Source: Schizochytrium sp. CCTCC M209059
Lineage: Eukaryota; Sar; Bigyra; Thraustochytrida; Thraustochytriidae
Length of the DNA stretch: 64,000 nt
NCBI GenBank assembly: GCA_000818945.1
Contig: KN805389.1
Span: 62,001 to 126,000, forward strand
Reading direction: 5' to 3'
Shown here: positions 21,601-26,519 of the stretch, piece by piece
How positions within the stretch are numbered: the first letter of the stretch is position 1
How the letters are laid out: every line of letters begins with the position of its first letter
Program-made: the position numbers and the translations under genes
The notes under the pieces: model-generated
What the model saw: only the letters and a program-made list of their open reading frames with translations
Databases searched by the model: none
Told to the model about the DNA's origin: nothing

Positions 21601-22282
21601 TGTAGACGAAGCAAATCCGTGTTGATGCGACGAGAATCATGGATGCGAAGCGGACGGATGTAGGCGTAATGATGGACCCATCGCGCTGTGTTGCAGATAG
21701 CACAGTCAGGCCTCCTTCCTTTTCGATTGCCATGCAAGGTTCGTCTAGATATCGGAGCTGGAGAAGAGCGCGACAGGCTGCCTCATTGACTGTGAAAGAC
21801 TCTGCACAGACAAGAACTTCGCGTGCTGGAAAGGAGTTTGTGGCTTTACGAGCTTTTCGACCAAACGTTGACGAGGACATGAGGGTGGAGCCAGACGCAA
21901 CAGAGGCGGCGTCGCTTGGGTCGATCTGCTTTCCTTCCTGATGTTGCTGGGTTTGGTGCAGCTGTTGTTGCTGCTGCGACTGCTGCTGGGGATACTGCGG
22001 TTGGGGCTGGGACTGCGTGCCATCTTCGCGTTCCGCAGCCGTCGCAGAAGGGCCAGCCCGAGCACCGTCACCTTTGCCCGTGAGCTCGCTTTCGCGCAGG
22101 ATGCCGGCTTCGCGACCCGCCTTGCCGCCAGCGCTGGAACTCACTGGCACCTGCTCTTGCCGCCGCCGGCGCCTGCTGTCGCGCGACGACACGCTGGCCG
22201 CGCTGTGGCGCATCATGATCGCAGACCTTGCGGCCACAATCGATCTTTGGACTTTTGGTGGCAGGAGGGCAAAACTCGCCAA
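9686..22282 (-). CDS. SZT2: SZT2-like giant protein (KICSTOR subunit)
   Basis: One uninterrupted frame of 4,198 codons, longer than the roughly 3,400 residues of animal SZT2. After a Gln/Ser-rich N-terminus, residues about 145-330 resemble the SZT2 N-terminal region. VASTRICFVYKRYHVVFALD matches the STRVxFLxxxYRxVIELD pattern, followed by a beta-rich segment with IKVSVTVRTSTRK. Short conserved blocks with FxLR, VYQSGKQIFYLKL, YSFIVQNRQNTFVY and LDLRAGDFYFVYN recur, separated by long Ser/Ala/Asp-rich disordered linkers. Human SZT2 scaffolds KICSTOR, which recruits GATOR1 to lysosomes to restrain TORC1 on amino-acid starvation. That role is inferred here. Many antisense frames overlap it and look like shadows. 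The start at 22282 is the first ATG. The assignment is recalled from family patterns, not aligned. Confidence 0.7.
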   Translation of the reverse strand: MASFALLPPKVQRSIVAARSAIMMRHSAASVSSRDSRRRRRQEQVPVSSSAGGKAGREAGILRESELTGKGDGARAGPSATAAEREDGTQSQPQPQYPQQQSQQQQQLHQTQQHQEGKQIDPSDAASVASGSTLMSSSTFGRKARKATNSFPAREVLVCAESFTVNEAACRALLQLRYLDEPCMAIEKEGGLTVLSATQRDGSIITPTSVRFASMILVASTRICFVYKRYHVVFALDATTSMYSVTLLGSLCKAEPVYALPGAQVVPVMSVMLQALLQPIPMLSHRVLLRPSIKVSVTVRTSTRKVLDDETLAVLVTAVPLSAESLPRILEQSRAGLDALVRPEIHGPKRPDRTSSTSSLSTLASALPRSRHLESPTSSEAPEAGPVTYKDALEGASGMNDAGSAPSASSIPTLTRSGHLDLGPAAMSTSAGRSLGGDTGFSRRAEPTEEHDPAESEDEETSLVEFLAEAIAAVQLLEPSACPSMVVISDGSLPALRSASDASNDPGLSVLRRLDIPVHFAILASVEKISSPFGSLPDFSDLFFAAALTGGACYDMNFIRTVREELTARANATAASEDRAARRGLRRPRRRGQKNRSSSTWSSFFEGFAEDLSPQRLAAVANAGKLVVALLCRFHQLDDARTIARSQPLLRAHEGPSANYISSVSGSGLGRRRPSFSSGPSQQSATRLGAPLHHQHRWGLSQIHDQEHHAVAATRGEEFLRMLGAEDDVPPMMKKHEPRAFKDSASSASSVAASLQSRESRREPLRVVMVPFFTNEIEVAALEPRVSSLSIARAFEAIPNVYPWQGRPPASPTAVGELVEYRLSRIRATEVLACRLKEGFSLKQTFVEKHAVSLRFVLNYAPHVSIIYVMHVSRSTHCEDGHQRIAVVSVRLVATDAFYVRFIKLRERLESTSNPHDRENLSTSIELRLHQYINAIVEADRAFVHISAALRDPLMGPRALLEVFAAEPLSRWHRWFHVDSFDVLMRPPTGSPATVEATLKEWATFIGRGTSSESSPSASPPPSSLSGRPTRGVLHASKRIDGDFSTEGTSCAPNAAPLVALCRFVPLSEFLGTVHVALPMATSARHRETILQDLLSRLDSVILMKFWHGECSFAELCRVLVPVPSAASIEHGLILPTTRMLVKKFVHKQTRTWTIMKPGLAQHVASSLVRARVREGYEVVSSSFPFKQAADGMLEIADNLVKPELQGDANFCKFIPLEQGDRNQGKANCLLLYHVSFTEYEVTSKVLLQAMNFRFKPQHALEALDAELFKELLRAHYRLVDGYFVSTSLAFREIQACAADTETLMPYISAPRVRTESVMDPQDASNSKSSWAVECVKVQGGVNSLLQFSSPTVKSFSVFRVKNNSLANDEFFKLMLESLAGISDARLVDGQRSSDDLVAPAAQASLYFAKVLSSTRILVMVLPALLSQAYDCGPTPAESASESASWADASACDDQQQEGEEEGKATADGWASQAYSISFYEVDVRKVVFPGEFVAQELRELFRYRDSEDLAEGTPTPPMSAFATEDTEAPEPQGAEDSEGIAEDSERVASSALASLEAQRFLKQIKDAHFYNMIVTIHRIFDSTVVGMEERANLLHTDDIETLLRRCPTHKAEVDATLLRDILHTTLGQSPSTPAEGLAPESAPPSPDQTVSEVDERFDTILNDFFQPISKTSFYYFEPKGSPEILESDVEEEEDDDDDHDDQDDMNPAGNDVEDILHNRGRHRANPAGDATGRGDEAFTSPHVRYAESPSEHARDRRGAMLAGVTGLEDCSNAPPFFFRICCTSRAERDRPDPSEIDSRPTRLVDQPYSEPPTHKVTYEIERGRICETIMETLHAGKSSHVFINLIFCTLPTHPPSSQPKTEALWQEHSTYAPQHAYRTQSNSNAKGLSGFAEQPVQSQAPPPPTKELFARKHHEWQKRRRAPGARDSFLSKWTKAVRKKIKSRIKAMVSSAVLASLQRVYPVTEKTLDLVRLLLEHGGLRARTITRKTIPLHFVDPKVGVDMFDQVFAESPYLSLRKVSKDRCIVVEPMRPSTASQTANESTVPFRSKRRGSVGRLADSGFSTYQGGSLFSTPASVPAAPIASGGAEGGTAGAKSLTITPPTTSLRSGLHMREYSVPYWAIFEVTLGSSVVLYFHHPNLRNAEEARRIEERLCSGVQQTEKRVNQLLLLHSLHETRSAHRLLIKPDTSRLPTQESESSRSHRGVPPRRLPFDRSGSRSVATNARGNKFGEAKAMGELEGDVWNEHALPDGFFACPCQHRARFPVPQRLVLERAISDLRLNALYSFIVQNRQNTFVYQSGKQIFYLKLRGESNEGEGGVSSARPFWRSSNADADAEPSKSSKAVVLEVYGVDKPPEDMVTVLGTLLETKIKNSTIATLGGFLFRNIQFKVYPHDLDFIKDRKDAPHLRHKLVVPSYVGDIGLLLLIFKENLLEFTNVLHFQSIPDAKMAEMEQDDTERNEPSPAPVDTVNLEGHSKVPQQMHPAWTEGTSYDRVQEGHSDNAQRTNPIFLDLEVRQRNADDTHAEPRARRAADVRTLDLRAGDFYFVYNAHPEKAPTGRASNASSSTPVLGGAAASGLGSSSKIAQSLRSIELPLPYSQADVGNGIAMAFLHLLEDGKQVFSVQTRDDKHCEASSLPSVEPPANASAPPDVRHLVKTQSQVHTSTQPDVAASIKSQPGNSKSQTQRGSSASSLPVFPGETKSRGEETSAPVSICRRRDLDARALAEEPVYTIVLDMWEAGQVDLSKLSECFAESFKRSLVEYEFEVLHMERPIEVSVSPSGEARVPADHVQPFLPLSRSSKKARSRTFDDRLRISLYPRLLRWEKQLLVNEISQLIAQIQPDLCQLAFVQDASVPRAQVRPEALAWKEESSAGIVESRNPSSLGGAAAMDKGKRGEQENEGSQSMCSADDADCARSGKSDESPQGSGDEDPADTQPKNAQVDSVRASTLISASRSQLFLIGADRFNLEVSMENESNKQPSAETLCIVEEALAPCLRRGHLVSGDPRTRNAVQLRGAHDGFVSDSALQKPSVSFVESSGARPQGASASRVAGKLPQEDPASVTDSASLPQSDSSAAASLGHLRSLSSTSLVAGSDGGLSSSVVGEQSRKCTKKRSCCIAVVIRDDNVWVDLYNWSQSRTDCLAQCIRFVTSWISARANLLRSIYHQRMGLFMHAVLPRPVVHFLRDVDRALLKRKDRDKNAIVNDPDFISHARRAELSAAELAVLLEHEMPPASCLAPFLQIAESKTKGKAKDSSVPPMSHNAAAQVLGRGGYNVAKAAMASRRRGTGVPMHFFGKGGPGSSGASVSGTVASGTSTGVSAESMSARSSSPLVPWDTTVPKLGTWESSSVITTKTGRIDGFGSRAITAFELQLRGRYPRPLHGLELLQDRGSERADRGDRVSVLGSSVLCNACKRASQARREALLKGVLTRWRSEASTSRYPYASLEGEFQDEVDAMEVSMASSEELELLLDDSRVLHTTRARLFIGAHEHNKRSAVLHEFTRLAIEDFQHIYMDHLIHQLEMRHIVFPDTDAATQRSAYPTSAAAPTPETPQSAASPPASDSDPTPSAAPIATTAARAGRASQSGASEPANWRPRAIYAQRQFNGMVVIVEVRVQSDMLKVVMRLLEPDLRHGANGAGADPDMADDDLYFLNSATSRSRGLYYTQDLGILRTGLQTRKMVYDYQLFLFKKTLESYAERPVDIAPQVFAFAREFPNPPPNAESSIYLTEFQVTVPSSSVLTHKNVNKAFDYIVRMAERYGMSGIKSSSLGGGENYLLLSSRDGSFTDLPGRGRLNGMSYVAIVRLRDDEDDDFGEKHESNVKGQKEVSQLRTSIDEIKDVPVSFVACLIANDGRTMRETLGLNEPGAEARRRSIASHSEGGARSAQFVEEKIQTAGKTQDDGGESDAKNESAAVPETEYGDDADYEALCSEGAIDPDVIAGAALLRTGAFARSSSLGIEDAVETGDDSGGACALELDREQLKDNLGNMLESVFSHGVLSFQRKMFWSRLRGIVKAVHHEANKGAGSPELGAVQQTGPGVATPPRLVLAAENSVHSGASGYVRIGDEEGQQERRSVDIDDLEMLSFSCPLHTVDDEIAQLLPEIPTENLIEFLAYAHGPLALRGCESRKGTDIVLLPPYELSFIFVVHVNVPLSGPPSHTLRFPKPIVEHTQLEDGQLFLSIVMQTFLLSLWYGTDILNV

Positions 22283-22910
22283 AATTGCAATCTTTCAAGA
22301 GCCTCTTTGAGATATGATGCATCCACAGGTCATAAATCAGGCAGGCATTATCGTCAGCAACTTCATAGATTTAAGTCACATGTACGACTCAGAGACGAAT
22401 TGTGAAGGGCTCGCCACGCTGCGCCATGCTTTTTCGCGCTCATATTCTTTAAAGACTCGAAGATCGATGCCGTCCACTTTGTCAGCGGCCAGCAGTGGCC
22501 TCATATTTTGCTGATCTAGAGAAGACACAGACCGTCTACGACGTCATTTTCTCGCATGGAAAACTCGCAGGCGACCCTCTCATTCTCTTCGCTTCCTTTT
22601 TCTCCTCTTTGTGAAAAAAAGAGTCGCCTGGGCAATGAAATATGAACCGAGTTGCATAGTCAGTACAAAGGCACTCGCATCAGCCAAGCGTTCATCACGC
22701 ACATTCGACACACCAGGATCGAAGGGTCGAGCGACTCGTACCGGCGACACGCATTGTAGCTACAGCATAACCATTGTCATTCTTACTTCTGAAAATGGCA
22801 GAAAGAAACATGTTTCACTGGCTTTGCTGATGAGGAATTTCCGTTACTTACCCACCACATAGACATGACGGTTTGTCTTCTTCGTGCGCCGGTGTACGTA
22901 ATCTGTCAAT

Positions 22911-22942
22911 TATAAAAGTCCTTGCGATGATGCATCGTCGCA
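22911..22942 (+). promoter_or_regulatory. TATA-like box followed by a 20-bp inverted repeat
   Basis: TATAAAAG at 22911-22918 is followed at 22923-22942 by two 10-bp arms (TGCGATGATG and CATCGTCGCA) that pair completely with one G-T wobble and no loop. It could be a core promoter plus dyad operator, or the start of a small transcript. No function is established. Confidence 0.3.
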
Positions 22943-23053
22943 CAAGTCCCGAACCTTCTCTTTCATCTCTAACTTGGCATGATTATAAATAAATAAAATA
23001 AGAAAAAGCTGAGAAGAAAGGAATTGTTGGGTCAGTGTCAATGAAGAGACGAC

Positions 23054-23221
23054 TAGGCCTAGACGCATGGCAATACCGGGCTATATTGAGTGCGCCTCAG
23101 GAGTCCGAGTCCGGATTCCACATCGATCGAGGACCAAAGCGTTCTGAAGTCCTTTGAGGAGTGTGGCGTGAAGTCTTATGTAAACACTGCCTTCGAGCAC
23201 TTCGTCTTCATCATAGGCCTA
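23054..23221. promoter_or_regulatory. Two TAGGCCTA palindromes between SZT2 and MLO-like starts
   Basis: Exact copies at 23054-23061 and 23214-23221 lie in the shared upstream region of two divergent genes. They match copies in three other promoter spacers of the window. Confidence 0.4.
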
Positions 23222-23779
23222 CTCGAGTTCGACCCTGGTCCTAACGCAAGGGATCCCTAGGCCGCGAGAAGCATTTTGGTGTACGATTTAAGACATGACA
23301 CGAAGAGGAGGGGCATAGTGAACTCCTTGTTACACAATTATCACGTTTTCCAATGACTTCACGGTTCATTTACCTCCTAAGCTAAAGGAAGCCTCTCTCT
23401 CGCCTTGCGTGTTTGTGCTCCGACTGCGATGACCTTCGGTGACCCTCGCGATCCTTTCACCTCCGTTCTTCGCCACCCTTGCAGGCGCTTGCTTTCCTTC
23501 CTCTCGCAGTCAGTCAGCAAAGAAGCCTCGCTTGTTCATTGACGGACTTGTCCAGCGCCATCCATGCGTGCACATGCAGGGGCACGCCGGGCCCCCTTCC
23601 CTGCCCCCCCCTTGTCCATTCCTAGGTGCACACCGGGGTGCGCGAGGAGGTGCGCGCGCAGGCTGCCCTCCCACTGCTTCCGCGTGCACGCGCGTGCCGA
23701 GGCGAGGCAGGCCCAGCCAGCTCCAAACCGAATTGCACTCGCTCGCGCGGGTAGGGACCGTCGCCGCCGCCGTTCGCTT

Positions 23780-23841
23780 GCGTACGTGCGTGCGTGCGCG
23801 CGTGCGTGCTCTCTCTCTCGCTCGCTCGCTCGCTCGCTCGC

Positions 23842-23873
<32 letters not shown>

Positions 23874-23880
23874 TTGCTTG
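23780..23880. repeat. (GTGC)n / (CTCG)n tetranucleotide tract
   Basis: Alternating GCGT and GCTC tetramer blocks about 75 bp before the MLO-like ATG at 23956. They translate as open Arg/Ala/Cys/Ser frames on both strands, so the reading frame appears longer than the gene really is. Confidence 0.8.
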
Positions 23881-23955
23881 CTCGCTTGTGCGCGCGCGCC
23901 TCGTTGGGGGGCGGGTGTACGGCGACAGACAGGCACGCGCGCCTCGAGAGCGAGC

Positions 23956-26121
23956 ATGCACCCTGAAGCAGGCGGAGCGCTGGCGGCGGCGACGATGGAG
24001 CATGCCTCGCGAGCGCTGGCGGCCAGCTCGGGCGATGAGGAAGGCCTCGGGCCGTGCAGGTTCGAACTGCCCCATGTCCAGTTCGGCTGGGCGTTCCTGC
24101 TGCAGTGGATGACGATTTTGGGCCTCCTGAGCGCCGCCACCGAAGGCCTCATGTCCTTCTTGGAAGAGCAGTTCCGAGAGCAGCGCACCAACATCAAGAT
24201 CTTGCGTCGCATGTATCGCGAGCTGACCGTACTAGGCATAATATCATTCTCGATCATGGTGATCCGGGACGCCTCGTCCGGACTCACCATCAACGACCTG
24301 CACCTGATCGAGTTCGCTCATTTGTGGCTCTTTACCGTGGGTATCACCTTCATCTTCACCAACGCAATGTTGGCCATTTTGCTTCGATCTGCAAAGGTGT
24401 TCTGGGACGACGCCTTCGCGTACGGCCTGCACAAGTTAGAGTTGCGTTACAATCAATTAACGTCACAAGAGTCAACCTGCCACGCCATCGCGCGATACCT
24501 TCTCCCGTTCTATCGTTTCGAACGGCGCCGTCTCGTAGACAAGGTGAACCTATGGGTGCTTCGTCGCGACTTTATCAATCGGAACAACCTTCCAGAGTCT
24601 TTTCACTTTAGCAAGTACCTTCGACGGAGTCTTACGCGTAGCGTGCTCAAGGACCTCAAATTGGGTTGGGAGTCATGGGCGTTTCTCGCCTTCTGCTTTC
24701 TTGTCGGTTTTGGTGTTGCCACGTCTCTAGACCCCGAGCTCGCCTACTTGGACCTCGACGCCTCAATGGAGTTCACTCTGGCGATCATGGGCCTGCTCTT
24801 TTTATCGTGTCTCGTGATGAACAGACTCATCAAGTGGGGGCTCATTCGTTTTCTCCGTCTCGTGGCCGGCGCACCATCATCGCATCACCTCGAGCGCCTT
24901 CTCGCCTATGCAAAAGAAATTCACGACAAGGAACAATCGAGTATCATGGACCCTACGGGCCAGCTTACCGCGGATGAAGTTCGTCTCGATGAGATTTTTG
25001 AAGAGGCCAAAGGACACGACAAGATGCGTTTTTCTTCGGAATTTGCGACACAGCACATCATTTTGGACAGAATCAACGTCAACACGTACACAGCGACAAA
25101 TATTCTGCCTCTCGCGTATGCTTTTTTCTTCACCAAAGCATTTCGCATTTTGATTCTTGCTCAAGGTTATGCGGTCGGTTTCACCATTCTGGTCGCTGCG
25201 CAGTTCAAGGCCGATCTCTTTGTTGGCTGGCGACTTGCAGTACTTGCCGCCATTTTCTTGCTCGCCATTTTGCAGGTGACCCTCATGATTCCCACGACGA
25301 TGCGCGACTATGCTCTTCTCAGTGCGGTGGCCCGTGTCGACCGCGACGCACTCGACGTTATCGATGGTACCTTTATGTATCAAAAGGATACGAACGACAG
25401 CATTTATATCCTCGCCAGTATCCTTTACAACACCTCTGAGGTTGTGCTTCGTGGCCTCTACATCGTTGAAGGCGTGATTCCGCCTGAAACGCGCTCGGAG
25501 GCCGTATCAGCACTCTTTACGCTGCTCGATAAGCATCGCCAGGGCTTTGTGCGTCCCCTTCAGCTGCAAGCCGCGCTCGAGCACCAGCCCTTCCGTCGTC
25601 ACCTCAAGACGGCTCGTCTCCGTATGGTGCTGCGTTCGCTCAACTGTGGGAAAGGACTGACGCTTGATCGCTGTAAATTCCTCGTGCACGGCATGGAGCG
25701 CCTCGTTCGTAAGGATCGACGTTCAATTTCCAAGTTCAACCGCTGCTTTGGCGGAGTCAACGTTCCGTGTGCGCGGTGCCGAGAGCGCATCCCGGCTTCC
25801 GAGATCGAAAATCATGCCGACGTGTGCCGCGGGTCAAAGTCGACAGCATTTATGCAAGGCGTGCCCGATGAGGACGAGGATAATGAGAGCGAAGAGGAGG
25901 ACGAGGAGGAGGAGGACGAAGATAGTGGGGAGAGCAGCGATGGAAGCGTTCCCTATGCAGCTTCTGTTTCGAGCTTTAATGCCGAGGGTGGACACGCCAG
26001 TGAGCATGGTTCTACGTCTGCGGTAAGCACTTTTCATGATCGCGCCTCGGTGGCTCGCGATGCAAAATTCGGTCTTTTGTTACCTTTTGCACTTCCCAAG
26101 TCGCGTCTCGAAGACGTCTGA
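23956..26121 (+). CDS. MLO-like multi-pass membrane protein with C-terminal zinc-finger motif
   Basis: From the ATG at 23956 the protein has 721 residues (ATG at 23995 is an alternative; the frame upstream is only repeat translation). The layout recalls the MLO family. A first helix is followed by EGLMSFLEEQF and a YRELTVLGIISFS segment, then HLWLFTVGITFIF, then FHFSKYLRRSL before another helix pair, with more helices near residues 400-460. MLO proteins are plasma-membrane proteins, some acting as calcium channels, best known in plants. The tail departs from plants: a region like an EF-hand pair, then C-A-R-C...H-x4-C (a C2HC finger) and a very acidic stretch. I see no clear calmodulin-binding Trp/Leu helix. 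The MLO call is moderate. A lineage-specific membrane family is the alternative. Confidence 0.5.
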   Translation: MHPEAGGALAAATMEHASRALAASSGDEEGLGPCRFELPHVQFGWAFLLQWMTILGLLSAATEGLMSFLEEQFREQRTNIKILRRMYRELTVLGIISFSIMVIRDASSGLTINDLHLIEFAHLWLFTVGITFIFTNAMLAILLRSAKVFWDDAFAYGLHKLELRYNQLTSQESTCHAIARYLLPFYRFERRRLVDKVNLWVLRRDFINRNNLPESFHFSKYLRRSLTRSVLKDLKLGWESWAFLAFCFLVGFGVATSLDPELAYLDLDASMEFTLAIMGLLFLSCLVMNRLIKWGLIRFLRLVAGAPSSHHLERLLAYAKEIHDKEQSSIMDPTGQLTADEVRLDEIFEEAKGHDKMRFSSEFATQHIILDRINVNTYTATNILPLAYAFFFTKAFRILILAQGYAVGFTILVAAQFKADLFVGWRLAVLAAIFLLAILQVTLMIPTTMRDYALLSAVARVDRDALDVIDGTFMYQKDTNDSIYILASILYNTSEVVLRGLYIVEGVIPPETRSEAVSALFTLLDKHRQGFVRPLQLQAALEHQPFRRHLKTARLRMVLRSLNCGKGLTLDRCKFLVHGMERLVRKDRRSISKFNRCFGGVNVPCARCRERIPASEIENHADVCRGSKSTAFMQGVPDEDEDNESEEEDEEEEDEDSGESSDGSVPYAASVSSFNAEGGHASEHGSTSAVSTFHDRASVARDAKFGLLLPFALPKSRLEDV

Positions 26122-26519
26122 TGTGTGGGCAAATGAAACAAGTCTCTCTTTCTTCTTCTACTTTGTCCGGATAGAACTTCTTAAAGAAAATGTTTCTCTT
26201 GTATTAACGGTGCACGTATGTTTTGTCACGGAATTTCGATTTTTTTCCTCAGATTGCTTGGCTATGAGAATGGAGAAGAGCAAGAGAACTACCCATTACA
26301 TCGCCATCACTTCGTGAATGAATATGGACTGGGCGCGCCGACTTGTTTATCATAGCTGTCACTCCCAAGCTACGTGAAGATGTCCAGGAAAGGGTAAAAA
26401 ATAAAACTTCGTACCAGCTTGTCACCTAATGAGAGATTGCCAATGTCTCCCTTTCCTTTTCTTGTCTTGTCTTTTCTTTCGTTTCGTTTCGTCTCGTTTC
26501 GTTTCGTCCGGTCAGTCGG
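26122..26519. other. Convergent spacer with TTTCG pentamer tract
   Basis: 398 bp between two stop codons. It is T-rich, with a TTTCG/TCTCG pentamer run at about 26476-26506 near the ABC gene's stop. It should contain both 3' UTRs. No gene is seen. Confidence 0.6.

Larger units (their letters stand above)
22283..23955. other. Divergent spacer between SZT2-like and MLO-like genes
   Basis: 1.67 kb with no supported gene. It contains a TATAAAAG box (22911), an adjacent 20-bp inverted repeat, an A/T-rich patch near 22980-23010, two TAGGCCTA sites (23054-23061 and 23214-23221) and a long GTGC/CTCG tetramer tract (about 23780-23880) just before the MLO-like start. Confidence 0.6.

Noticed and set aside
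9686..22282. Dozens of antisense and out-of-frame reading frames within the SZT2-like gene
   Set aside because: All lie inside one long coherent frame and lack recognisable domains.
23439..23966. A 175-codon frame before the MLO-like gene
   Set aside because: Mostly a translation of tetranucleotide repeats (Arg/Ala/Ser/Leu). It overlaps other equally open frames on both strands.
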